DNA of 64,000 nucleotides, taken from the NCBI GenBank assembly GCA_963725315.1, contig CAVRYA010000004.1, positions 434,001 to 498,000 on the forward strand, read 5' to 3'. Positions 49,525-59,555 of this stretch are shown here, in pieces. Below the pieces are notes generated by a model. That model was not told the origin of the DNA. It worked only from the letters and a program-made list of their open reading frames with translations, and did no database searches. The DNA is from JBBRHQ01 sp963725315. Its GTDB lineage: Bacteria; Actinomycetota; Thermoleophilia; Solirubrobacterales; 70-9. The translations under genes were made by a program, and so were the position numbers. Numbering within the stretch: position 1 is the first letter of the stretch; each line of letters begins with the position of its first letter.

Positions 49525-50745
49525 GACTGTCGGTGCCCCTACGTAGGTCTGGCCCACTTCACCGAGGAGGACGGGGACTGGTTCTTCGGACGTGATGCAG
49601 AGCGGGGGCTGCTGATCGGCAACCTTCGCGCCGCCCGCCTTACCCTTCTCTATGCCGAGAGCGGCGTCGGCAAGAGCTCGGTCCTGCGCGCCGGGGTTGT
49701 GGCGCGCCTGCGGGCTGTGGCCGAGCACGACGCCAAGACGCGGGGCTCGCCTCGCTTGGTGCCCGTCATCTTCAGTTCATGGAGCGATGCACCGGTGGCC
49801 GGGTTGATCGATGCGATCGGCGCGGCGCGTCGATCCGTTCCTCGCAGATGATTCGGAATGCGGAGCTCCCACGCGACCGTCTCGACCGGGCCATCGAGGC
49901 CGCCGCGAAGGCCGTCGACGCGACGTTGCTGGTGATCCTCGATCAGTTCGAGGAGTACTTCCTCTATCACGCAGGAAGAGGGCGAGGACGGGTTCGCCCA
50001 GCAGCTCGAGCATTGCGTCGGCCGCCCCGACACTACGTGCGAACTTCCTCATCTCGATCCGGGAAGACGCGGTCGCCCGCCTCGGCGATCTGTTCCGGGG
50101 CAAGGCAACGAACGTCTACAGGAACGTTCTCCATCTCGAACACCTCGATCCGGCCGGTGCCCGCGACGCGATCGAGCAGCCCATCGAGCGGTTGAACGAG
50201 CGGCATGGCTCCGAGCGCTTCCAAGTCGAGCCGGCGCTTGTCGATGCGGTGCTCGATCAGGTCCGGCGCGGTCGGATCGATGCCGCCGAGGATGGCCACG
50301 GGCCGGACAGATCCAGGGAGCTGCCGAGGGCGGGAATCAGATCGAAACGACCTACCTGCAGCTGGTCATGAGGCGGCTGTGGGAGGAGGAGGTGGAGGCC
50401 GGGTCCCACACCTTCGCCTCGAGACTTTCGAGCGGCTGGGCGGCGCGGCGACGATCATTGGGACCCACCTCGACCGCTCGACGGCGCTTGCTGGAGGCCG
50501 ACCAGCAGCGCACGGCCGCGTCGATCTTCCGCTTCCTCGTCACCAGCGGGGGGACGAAGATCGCCCTCACGGCCAAGGATCTCGTCGACCTCTCCGGCGT
50601 CTCCGAGTCCGACCTCGACCCCGTCCTCCATCGCCTCTGCGCCGGCGATTTGCACATTCTCCGCCCGATCGCCCCACACGACGGACGCCGGGAGCCCCGG
50701 CCGGTGGGGATGGGAAGCGGGGCGGCGACCGCGACAGGAAGGTGA
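49525..50745 (+). pseudogene. nSTAND-type NTPase remnant, multiple frameshifts
   Basis: Starting at YVGLAHFTEEDGDWFFGRDAE, the segment shows the entry motif of nSTAND1 NTPases, a Walker A loop (AESGVGKSSVLRAGV, about 49663-49705) and, after a frame change near 49850, a Walker B region (LLVILDQFEEYFLYH). Another frame resumes near 50035 with NFLISIREDAVARLGDLF and LEHLDPAGARDAIEQPIERL. Then IETTYLQLVMRRLWEEE, TFERLGGAATIIGTHLD and SIFRFLVTSGGTKIALTAKDLVDLSG alternate between frames to about 50745. At least five frame changes are needed to rebuild the domain. It would once have been the nucleotide switch of a TIR/SIR2 effector. Confidence 0.65.
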
Positions 50746-50886
50746 GGTCGCTCAACCTCACCTCCGCCTCGCAGAAGGTCACCTCCTACGCCTACTGCAT
50801 GAAGGGCGCTCGCTCGTCCAGGCGAGCAAGCACGATCCAGGCGCCCTGCGCGAAGTCGGCGCCGGCGGTCGCGCTCTGCCCCCGGC

Positions 50887-52959
50887 GGCAAGAGGGCAGT
50901 CTCGGGCGGGGCAGACGGGACGGTTCGGATTTGGAGTACTCGAGGTCGCGAACTCGGCCGTCCACGGGTGTCGTTCGGAGCCAGTGAGGCTGTGACCAGC
51001 GTGGCAGTCAGCCGGCCGTCGCAGGCCGACCGGCCCCCCAGGATCGCTGTCGCGCGGAACGACGGGTTCGTCGACATCTTTGGTGCGGGCGATCCGGAGT
51101 CCCTGTCGTGGACCGCACGTCTCTGGGCCACGAGACCTGGTCGAGCGAACGCGGTTGCGTTCAACCCACGCGCGCCCGACATGCTCGCGGCAGCGGGCGA
51201 CGACGGTCAGATCAAGCTTTGGGACGTATCCAACCCCAGAGAGCCAGTGAGGGTTGGCAGTCGGAGTGCTCCAGGCCCGGTTTTCGGCCTCGCCTTTTCC
51301 ACGTACGGGAAGGCGCTGGTGTCGGCTGGCAAATCCGGGGTTCAGGAATGGGCACTTTCCAGCTCGGGCTTTCGACGGCGAGCGCCGATCCGCCTGGATC
51401 CGAAACCAGCTTTCAGCGTGGCCACAGCCCCGAATGGCTCTCTCGCCTTCGGGGGAGCAAGAGGGATCGGTGTCTTGGACCGGCACCGGAATGAACGGTT
51501 TCTGCCGACTGTGGGGAGTGTCTTCGCACTTGCTTTCGCACGCGGTGGATCAGTTCTCGTCTCCGGGGGCGCCGATGCGAACGTCACCACCTGGAACCTT
51601 GCGACGGGTCGGCCGTTCGGTCCTCCTCGGATGCACGGTCGAAAGGCTGTGCGAGGTCTCGCGGTCAGCTCCGACGGCGCAACGATCGCCTCGGCCGGCG
51701 AGGACGGGCTCGTCAAATTCTGGCCGCTGAGGAGCAAAGGCGCACTGGCGTGGACAGTCGGGAGCTTCGGTCCGCCAGAATTCGGCTCAGCCCCGCCAAC
51801 CGTCTTCGATCTCGCCGCTGGAGACCACGGGCTTGTCGCGGCTGCCGGCGGGTCTGCAGGAGCGTTCATCTGGCGCCCCGGCGGGGGAAATGGCTCGCCA
51901 CTCGGACCGCAAGGATCGATCCGGATTCACACGTCGGTTGGGCCAAGCCTCGCTGTCGCCTACCACGGCAGCATCCTTGCCGTGGCGCAGGGGCGGTCCT
52001 TCGCAATCTGGGATACGGGGCCCTCCTGTTCGAGCATGCCGGCCAGACCCTGTCGGCTCGGGGCCCCCTCTTACTTCGAACGCCATCCGGACGTGATCAA
52101 CTCGCTCGCCTTCGGCCGGGACGGAAAGCGATTGCTGCTGGCCTCCTCCGACCAGATCGGGGACGTCTATCTGTGGGACGTGTCCGAGGTAGCCGAGACC
52201 GGGGCCGTGCAAGCTGTCTCAAAGCTCCATTTCAACTTCTTCGTCAATCGGCTGGCCTTCAGTCCCACCGATCCCCTCCTCGTCGTCGGCGGGGACGAGG
52301 GGAAGATTCGCGTCGTAAGCAATCCCAGGTCTCCGACGCAGGAGGCGGTTACACCGAAGGTGGGATACGAGTACCAGCCGGTGCAGGCGCTCGCTTTCTC
52401 CCCGGATGGCGACACCCTCGCCACCGGGGGGCTTGACGAGCACGTGGTGCTTTGGGATGTAGTCCGGGGCCGGGATGATCAACTGACGTTGAGGAGCACG
52501 GCAGGCAACCTCTACCAAGCGAACGCCATCCTCTCGCTTGCATTCTCCCCCGACGGACAAACCCTTGCTGCCGGCGACGGCGACGGAGCCACCTGCCTCT
52601 ACGACGTCGAGAGCCGTCGCCACCTCGGTTATTGCCTCCTCGGACACTCCACGACCGCTCGGTCCCCAACCAACAATCGGGAAGCGTTTTCCACCGGGTA
52701 CCTAGGCAGCGGGATCCGATCGGTCACCTTCATCCACGGCGGGCGAACTCTGCTGACCGCGGGCGACGGCAGCCCGGTGGTCGCTTGGGATTCGACCCTC
52801 TGGAGCCAGGGGCACGATGAGCACACCGAGCGGCTGCTGAATGCCGCCGTGTGCGGACTCGCCGGACGAAACCTGACCGCGGACGAGTGGGGCGCTGTCT
52901 TCCGTAACACAAAGCTGGCGGACGATCGCCACAACACCTGCCCGAGTACCCGTTGCTAG
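50887..52959 (+). pseudogene. WD40-repeat C-terminal part of the decayed STAND protein (long intact ORF)
   Basis: A 663-residue open frame from GTG 50968 with in-frame WD40 sequence already before it (SGGADGTVRIWST from about 50905), so the true protein began upstream and 50968 is not its native start. At least ten WD-type blades are visible, e.g. AAAGDDGQIKLWDV, VSGGADANVTTWNLATG, ASAGEDGLVKFWPL, ATGGLDEHVVLWDV and AAGDGDGATCLYDVE. The C-terminus carries LAGRNLTADEWGAVF, a motif typical of the end of nSTAND-WD40 proteins. WD40 propellers in such proteins act as the sensor for the triggering ligand. It may still be expressed alone, but no function is implied. Confidence 0.7.
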
Positions 52960-52979
52960 GCCCGGCCAGCCGCCGCTCC

Positions 52980-55900
52980 TCAAGCCGCCCGCCCGCGCGG
53001 TTCCGCCCGCCCGCGAGGGCGGGCGGATCTAGCCCGCCGCGGGCCCCGGCTGTCGGGCTTGGCGGCCCGGGGTCCTCCTCGGCCGAGTCCTCCTCGGGGG
53101 GCTCCTCCTCGGGAGGCAGGCCCGCGCCGCGATCGGAGCCGGCGATCACCTCGTCGGGGGAGCCGTCCTCGGGTATGAACCCCGACTTCATCCCGAAGTA
53201 GACCGCCTGCGGGTGGTGGGCGATGATCGCCACCGTCGATTGCTCCGGCATCACGGCGTAGCCGCCGGAGAGGGTCATCCCGATCTCCTCCAGGCCCAGC
53301 AGCCGCCAGACCTTCTCGTGCTCGGACTGGTCCGGGCAGGCGGGGTAGCCCCAGGAGTAGCGCCGTCCCTGGCTCGGGCTCCATGCCCAGCTCGCGGCGG
53401 ACCTCCGAGTGCAGCCACTCGGCCAGGCCCTCGGCCGACTGCACCCCGAGCCCGTGGACGTAGAGCTGCTCGGCGAACTCGCCCTCGGCCTCGAGCTTCG
53501 ACATCAGCTCGGTCACCTCGGGCCCGACGGTGACGCCCTGCAGCGCGACGACGTCTCGCTCGCCGCTGTCGACGGGGCGGAAGAAGTCCGCTAGTGAGAT
53601 GCGGTCGTGCTTGGGCTGGCGCGGGAAGACCAATCGCTCGATCTCGACCTCCGGGTCCTCGGGGTCGTAGATGACCAGCTCGTTGCCGTCGGCGTTGCAG
53701 GGGAAGTAGCCGAGCTTGGCCCGCGGGTGCAGGTAGTCCTGCTCGCGCCACATCCGCTCCAGGCGGGGCGCGAAGCCCTCCTCCTCGCCGTCTCCCTCGA
53801 CGATCTTCCGCCACTCCTCTCCCTTCTTGCCGCGCCCGCCCCAGTGGAGCTTGAACAGCACGTGGCGGTCGAGATGGGGGAAGACCTGATCGAAGTCGAC
53901 CTCGATCTCCCGCGCGCCCCAGAACGGCGGCTCGGGAACGGGCACGTCGGTGCGGGCGTCCGAGCGGACGCTGTCGTCGGTGACCGGCGGCGCGTTGTCG
54001 ATCACCACCGGCTTCTCCCGCAGCGTCTTCGCCTCGGCCCGGATCCGCTCGACCAGACCGTCCCGGGCGTCACCGTCGATCAGCGCGTCCATCGTGTCGA
54101 GGCCGGCGAAGGCGTCCTTGCAGTAGAAGACACCCGGCTCGTAGACCTCGTCGGAGTCCTTGCCGCCCGGGTAGAGGGCCCGGCGGCCGAAGTCGCGATT
54201 GATCGCGGCGCCGCCGATCAGCACCGGGAAGGCGAGCCCGCGCGAGTGCAGCTCGCCGATGCAGGTGGGCATCTGCTTCGAGGTCGAGACGAGCAGCGCC
54301 GAGAGGCCGATCGCGTCGGCCTCGTTGGAAACCGCGGCCTCGATGATCGTCTCCACCGGCACCTGCTTGCCGAGGTCGATCACCGTGTAGCCGTTGTTGG
54401 TGAGGATCGTGTTGACCAGCGACTTGCCGATGTCGTGGACGTCGCCGAAGACGGTGGCGATCACCACCTTGCCCTTTGTGTGGCCCTCGATCCGGTCGAG
54501 GTAGTTCTCGAGCCGGGCAACGGCGCGCTTCATCACCTCCGCCGACTGCAGGACGAAGGGCAGGATCAGCTCGCCGGCGCCGAACTTGTCGCCGACCTCT
54601 TTCATCGCCGGCAGCAGCACCTCGTTGAGGGTCGGGACCGCGCCGATCTTCTCCACCGAGCGGTCGATCCAGTCTTCGACCCCGTCCTTCTTGCGCCGCA
54701 GGATGTGCCAGTGGAGCGCCTCCTCGGGCTCCATGCCCTCGGTCGGGTCGTCGCCCTCGTCAGCCTCCTCGGGGCCCTTCGACTCGAAGTGGGCGATGAA
54801 GCGCTCGAGCGCGTCTTCGGAGCGGTTGAAGACCAGCTCGTCGGTGAGCTCGCGCTCGGCATCGGGGATCTCTCCGTAGGGGGTGATGTGGTTGGGGTTG
54901 ACCATCGCCAGGTCGAGGCCCGCCTCGACGCAGTGGTGCAGGAAGACCGAGTTGAGCACCGCGCGGGCCGGGGGGGAGACGCCGAAGGAGACATTGGAAA
55001 CGCCCAGCGAGGTCTTCACCCCGGGCAGCTCTGCCTTGATCCTCCGGATCCCCTCGATCGTCTCCACCGCCGAGGGCTTCCACTCGTCGTCCCCGGTGGT
55101 CAGGGTGAAGGTGAGCGCGTCGAAGATCAGCGCCTCGGGTTCGAGGCCGTGCTCGTCGCAGGCAAGGTCGCGGATCCGCTTCGCGATCTCGACCTTGCGC
55201 TCCGCTGTCTTCGCCATCCCGACCTCGTCGATCACGAGCGCGATAAGTGCCGCCCCGTGGGCCTTTGCCAGCGGCACGACCACGTCGGCCTTGTCGCGGC
55301 CCGCCTCGAGGTTGATCGAGTTGACGATCGCCCGGCCCGGGATCTGCTCCAGTGCCCTGCGGATCACCTCGGGCTCGGTCGAGTCCACCTGGATCGGCGC
55401 CGGCTGGGTCAGCGAGACGCGCTCGACCACCTGGCGCATCTGCTCGTCCTCGTCGGCGCGCTCGGTCAGCGCGACGCAGACGTCGAGCAGGTGGGCGCCG
55501 CCGTTGACCTGGTCCTCGGCGACCTGGACGAGGCCGTCGTAGTCGTCGGTGAGCAGCAGCTCCTTGGCCTTGCGGGAGCCCTGCGAGTTGACCCGCTCAC
55601 CGACCAGGGTCGGCCGCGGCTCCTGCACCAGCGGGGTCGAGGTCATCATCGAGGAGACCTCGATCGGCCCCGGCGCCGGGCGCGCCTCGGGGAGGCGCCC
55701 GTCGACGCGCTCGCGGAGCGCCGCGATGTGATCGGGTGTCGTGCCGCAGCAGCCGCCGACGATCCCGACCCCGTAGCGCTCGACGAACTCACCCAGGGTC
55801 GCCGCCAGCGGCTCGGGCTCCTCGGGGAAGATTGTCTCCCCGTCGGGGCCCTGCAGCGGCAGGCCGGCGTTGGGGATGCAGTGCACCGGCAGCGGCGAGC

Positions 55901-56624
55901 GCTCGCCCAAATAGCGGATCGCGTCGCGCATGTCCTCGGGGCCGGTCGAGCAGTTGAGCCCGATCACGTCCACCTCGAGCGCCGCCAGGGTGGTCAGCAC
56001 GGCGGCGATGTCCGTTCCCAGAAGCATCTTGCCACCCTGCGGCAGCAGGGAGACGCTGGTCTGGATCGGCAACGACCGCCCCGCGGCCTTGAACGCCTCG
56101 CGGGCCCCGAATACGGCGGCCTTGACCTCGAGGATGTCCTGAGCCGTCTCGATGATGATCAGGTCGGCGCCCCCGGCCACCAGGCCCTCGGCCTGCTCGG
56201 TGAAGACCTCGACCAGCCGGCCGAACGAGATCTCGCCGAGGGTCGGGTCGTCGGAGGCGGGCAGGAACCCCGTGGGGCCGATCGATCCGGCGACGAACCG
56301 CTCCTGGCCGGCCGCGCTGCGGGCGATCTCCGCGGCGCGGCGGTTGATCTCCGGCGTCTCCTCGCCGAGCCCCCACTCGTCCAGCTTGATCCGGCTTCCC
56401 TGGAAGGTGTCGGTCTCCACCACCTCGGCGCCAGCCTCGAGCATCGAGGCGTGGACGCCCTCGATCACGTCCGGGCGGTTGAGCACCAGCGCCTCGTGGC
56501 ACTTGCCTTCGAGACCGCCGTAGTCGGCCTGGGTCAGCTCGAACTGCTCCAGGGTCGCGCCCATCCCGCCGTCGAAGACGACGACGCGCTCGCGGGTGGC
56601 GGCGAGGAAATCTCGCTCAGCCAT
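52980..56624 (-). pseudogene. metH: Cobalamin-dependent methionine synthase, frameshifted near its 3' end
   Basis: About 1,210 residues. Modules run in the standard order: homocysteine-binding (GGCCGTTPDHIAAL, two zinc Cys), pterin-binding (GERVNSQGSRKAKELL; NSINLEAGRDKADVV), cap and B12-binding (ATVFGDVHDIGKSLV with the DxHxxG His, and LIGGAAI), and the S-adenosylmethionine activation domain. It converts homocysteine and methyltetrahydrofolate to methionine. Near 53371 an extra C in GAGCCAGGG shifts the frame, so the activation domain end (QGRRYSWGYPACPDQ, GGYAVMPEQSTVA) is in another frame. The product in the main frame ends in an unrelated Arg/Gly-rich tail. The first gene upstream is a PQQ enzyme; no B12 riboswitch is seen. 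Confidence 0.88.
53003..53026. terminator. Strong GC hairpin between the WD40 ORF and metH 3' ends
   Basis: CCGCCCGCCC-GCGA-GGGCGGGCGG is a perfect 10-bp stem with a GCGA tetraloop. It lies 44 bp after the WD40 stop and inside the last codons of the longest metH reading frame. There is no T-run, so it may be a Rho-assisted or bidirectional end structure. A copy of the CCGCCCGCCCGCG arm also precedes it at 52985-52997. Confidence 0.5.
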
Positions 56625-56660
56625 TCCGTTCCCTGCTCTGCGTTTCGCTCTTCGGCAGTC

Positions 56661-58202
56661 TCACTGTCGCCTCCATCGATCCCGGCTGTAGCACCGCCGC
56701 CCGCACGCGGAGCACGCGGGGATTCGGGCCGGTTGCTGCGATGTCGTTGGGCCGGGTCCCTCGATCGCTCTTGATGGTCGGCCTAATTTAGCGAAGCTGC
56801 GGTTGCTTCCGTGCAGGGCCCCGGCCCGCCCGACTAGACGCTCTGAGCGCTTGGGCTTCTTGGCGGGCGGCGGCGCCAGCCTGTAGACCGGGCCGTTGGT
56901 GGTCACGGCGTAGATGTGGTGGAAGGTGTCCTCGCCGAACGAGGTCATCAGCCCTCCGAAGGGGCCCGGCGGGATCCTGAGCCCCGTCGGGCGGTCGTCG
57001 ACCGCCCCGCTCAGGCGGGGCTCGAAGCTGCGGATCCGCCCCCCGCAGTAGTCGCTGTAGAGGTAGCGCCCGCGCAGCGCCTTCAGGGCCGGGTCGCGGA
57101 CGACGTAGCCGCCGATCACCGCGCAGCGGGGGCCATGGGGGTAGGTGAGCACCGGCTTCAGGGTGTTCCCCGGGTCGGGGGTGTCGCCGTTGGGACAGAA
57201 GAGGCCGCAGTCATAGGGCTGATCCCCCTCGAAGGCGTCCCAGCCGAAGTTGCCCCCCCAGGCCCAGTGCAGGTCCTCGTAGTCGATCTCCTCGAAGCGG
57301 TTCTCGCCGACGTCGCCGATCAAGAGCCTGTCCGCGGCGCCCTTGATCTCCTGGAACGAGAAGCGGAATGGGTTGCGCAGCCCATAGCTGTAGATCTCGT
57401 CGCGCCCGGGCCGCCCGACGAAGGGGTTGGTCCGCGGGACGCCGTAGGGCCTTCCCCTCTTGCTGGGAAGGGGATTGATGCGGATGATCTTCCCCCGCAG
57501 ATTGTCGAGGCTCTGCGCGTAGTTGAAGAGGTCGCCGGGATCCATGCCGTCGCCGATCCCGCTGTAGAGGAGGTGGCCGCGGAAGAGGAGCTGCCCGCCG
57601 TTGTGGTTGGTGTAGCCCTCCGGCTCGGGAGCCGTGAGGACCGCCCGGCGGGAGGAGGCGCGGGCGAACGTCGGTCGCAAGCGCCGGTACTCGTCGATCT
57701 GCAGGTCGTCGTCGCGGTCGGTGTACTGGACGTAGAAGCGGCCGCTCTTGCGGTAGTCCGGTGGAAAGGCCACCCCGAGCAGGCCCTGCTCGATCCTCGT
57801 ATGGGTGACCATGGCGGAGATGTCGAGGAAGGGACGGGCCAGCTTCTTGCCCTTGTCGACCACCATCACCTCTCCGGCGCGCTGGGTGACGAAGAGGAGA
57901 TCCGGGAATCCGGGAGCCCCGGTGACGTAGGTCGGGTCGTCGAAGCTGGCGATCGCCTTCATCACCGCCGGCTTGGCCTCCGCGGCGTCGCGCCGCTCCT
58001 GGTGCTCGGCGCCGGCTGCAGTGGCGCCCGGAGCGATCGCGGCGATCAGCGCGGCCGCGCCCAGCGCAAGTCGCGCCAGCCGCCCCTGCCGGGCCCGGTG
58101 CTCGCTATCTGCTCCCTGCTGCAATTGAAGACCCCCGGATCTACCGGTTTTCGCACCCCTTACAACGTCTCGAGACTGACCTGGGTTGCGGTCGTAGCTC
58201 AT
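56661..58202 (-). CDS. PQQ-dependent sugar (glucose/sorbosone-type) dehydrogenase, paralogue 1
   Basis: A 513-residue secreted six-bladed propeller. An N-terminal hydrophobic segment (LALGAAALIAAIAPGATAAGA) acts as signal peptide. Family motifs include EQGLLGVAFPPDY, TNHNGGQLLFRG with the catalytic-region His, GKIIRINPLP, SYGLRNPFRFSF and AVIGGYVVRD. These enzymes oxidise aldose sugars at the periplasmic side with PQQ. The C-terminal 70 residues after PVYRLAPP are an Arg/Ser-rich extension not typical of the family, so the end may be unreliable. A start at TTG 58124 is an alternative. It is the first of four paralogues in the window. Confidence 0.8.
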   Translation of the reverse strand: MSYDRNPGQSRDVVRGAKTGRSGGLQLQQGADSEHRARQGRLARLALGAAALIAAIAPGATAAGAEHQERRDAAEAKPAVMKAIASFDDPTYVTGAPGFPDLLFVTQRAGEVMVVDKGKKLARPFLDISAMVTHTRIEQGLLGVAFPPDYRKSGRFYVQYTDRDDDLQIDEYRRLRPTFARASSRRAVLTAPEPEGYTNHNGGQLLFRGHLLYSGIGDGMDPGDLFNYAQSLDNLRGKIIRINPLPSKRGRPYGVPRTNPFVGRPGRDEIYSYGLRNPFRFSFQEIKGAADRLLIGDVGENRFEEIDYEDLHWAWGGNFGWDAFEGDQPYDCGLFCPNGDTPDPGNTLKPVLTYPHGPRCAVIGGYVVRDPALKALRGRYLYSDYCGGRIRSFEPRLSGAVDDRPTGLRIPPGPFGGLMTSFGEDTFHHIYAVTTNGPVYRLAPPPAKKPKRSERLVGRAGALHGSNRSFAKLGRPSRAIEGPGPTTSQQPARIPACSACGRRCYSRDRWRRQ

Positions 58203-58294
58203 CCGCCGGTCCCTGCCATGCCAGGGTCGTCCCGAGGAATGCTAGAGCCAGTCCCGGCCGCATGCGGCCCTGAGCTCCCGGCGGTCGGCAGCCT

Positions 58295-59158
58295 TCAGCC
58301 AACCTCCGGACGCGCAAGCTCCTCGGCGAAGCGGTCGATCAGCGCCGCCAGCCGCGGTGTCGCCTCGAGCTGGGGGCAGTGCCCGCAGCCCTCGATCAGC
58401 TCGAAGCGCGCATCGGCGACCTCGCTCAGCAATCGCTCGGCGCCACTGGAGAACACCATTCTGTCGCTGTCGCCCCAGAGCAGCAGCACCGGGCAGCGGA
58501 TCCGCCCCAGCTCGAAGGGGTCCGCCAGCTCCGGCAGCAGCCGCCGCCCGCTGGCGAGCACCCGGGCGACGTCACCGGCGCGCGAGAAGTGAGCGGTGAA
58601 GGAGGCGATCAGCCGGGGATCGATCCCGCGCGGCCTGGCGAAGGCCACCTGGCGGTAGACCTGGCCGACGGCGTTTCGCACGACCGCCTGCGGCAACGGC
58701 AGCGGCGAGCCCAGGATGGCCCGGATCAGCCACTCTCCCTCGATCACGCCGAACCAGCCGGCCATGTCGAGCCCGGCCGGGGCGATCGGGACGACGCCGC
58801 CGATCGGGACGGCGGGATCGGCCGCCGCCCGCAGGGCGACGCAACCGCCCAGCGAGTTGCCGGCGACCAGGGCCGGGCGGCCCTCGGCGAAGCGGACAAG
58901 CGCGGCCCTGAGGAAGCGGTCGAGCTGGGGGAGGATCTCACCCTCCGGCTCGAGCGGGGAGGCGCTGCCGTAGCCGGGCATGTCGAGGGCGACCGCGCGC
59001 CGCCCGGAACGGCGCATCAGGTCGAGCAGCGGCCGCCAGGTGTCGGCGCTGTCCGACCAGCCGTGAAGGAGGATCAGCGGCGGCCCCGAGCCGTCGAGCT
59101 CCAGGGCGCGGGTCTTGAACCCGGCCACCCGCAGTCGGTGCTCGAACAGGACTGCCAT
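58295..59158 (-). CDS. Alpha/beta-hydrolase
   Basis: A 287-residue soluble alpha/beta-hydrolase. It has LILLHGWSDSADTWRPLL near residue 30 (oxyanion), VALDMPGYG near residue 57, the nucleophile in VAGNSLGGCVALRAA near residue 98, the acid in LLLWGDSDRMV near residue 230, and the His in EGCGHCPQLE near residue 258. The triad is complete. The tryptophan-rich and cap parts resemble haloperoxidase or ester/epoxide hydrolase relatives, so the substrate is open. It lies among PQQ dehydrogenase paralogues on the same strand. Confidence 0.84.
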   Translation of the reverse strand: MAVLFEHRLRVAGFKTRALELDGSGPPLILLHGWSDSADTWRPLLDLMRRSGRRAVALDMPGYGSASPLEPEGEILPQLDRFLRAALVRFAEGRPALVAGNSLGGCVALRAAADPAVPIGGVVPIAPAGLDMAGWFGVIEGEWLIRAILGSPLPLPQAVVRNAVGQVYRQVAFARPRGIDPRLIASFTAHFSRAGDVARVLASGRRLLPELADPFELGRIRCPVLLLWGDSDRMVFSSGAERLLSEVADARFELIEGCGHCPQLEATPRLAALIDRFAEELARPEVG

Positions 59159-59284
59159 GGCTAGATGAGTGGATGGCTCATCTCCGCGCCAAGCTACCGG
59201 CGTTTCCCGACGAGTCCGCCCGGGGCGGCCGGAAGTCAGGCGAAATTCAACCGGCGTTTAGTCTCGCCGCCTACTCTCGCGGGG

Positions 59285-59551
59285 ATGACCCAGTTCACCG
59301 GATCGCAACCCCCGCTTCACGGCTCCGACACATCGGGGACGCCGCCGCCGCCGATGATCCTCGGCATGAGAGCCCACGCCTCATCCTGCTCGCGGTGCGG
59401 ATCGATCCTCGACGCGCCCCGGCCCCATCCCAGCACCGGCGAGATCGCGCACAAGTGCTGCGAGTGCGCCACCTGGCAGCCGCTTCCCCAGGCGCTCGGC
59501 GGCCCGGCGCGCCCGCCGGCGCCTGCGGTCCCGCCCGCAGGAGCGCGATAG
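59285..59551 (+). CDS. Small zinc-ribbon hypothetical protein
   Basis: An 88-residue protein with two Cys-x2-Cys knuckles: SCSRCGS and KCCECATW, about 22 residues apart, which suits a zinc ribbon. The ends are Pro/Ala/Gly-rich and probably disordered. I chose the ATG at 59285 because upstream sequence in the same frame is low-complexity. It is divergent from the alpha/beta-hydrolase and convergent with the aldehyde dehydrogenase. It has no recognised family; the codon pattern and the knuckle pair are the only evidence for coding. Confidence 0.5.
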   Translation: MTQFTGSQPPLHGSDTSGTPPPPMILGMRAHASSCSRCGSILDAPRPHPSTGEIAHKCCECATWQPLPQALGGPARPPAPAVPPAGAR

Positions 59552-59555
59552 CTGG

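Noticed and set aside
56625..56660. Cobalamin or S-adenosylmethionine riboswitch before metH
   Set aside because: Only 36 bp separate metH from the preceding gene stop, and no conserved riboswitch core could be seen in it.
53607..56774. A 1,055-codon open frame on the plus strand
   Set aside because: It is exactly antisense to metH and has the Val/Leu/Asp/Gly-rich composition produced by a high-GC gene read backwards; no domain motifs.
59164..59182. Inverted repeat GATGAG-N7-CTCATC between the alpha/beta-hydrolase and the zinc-ribbon gene
   Set aside because: Short arms and partly coding-like context; it could be an operator but nothing else supports it.
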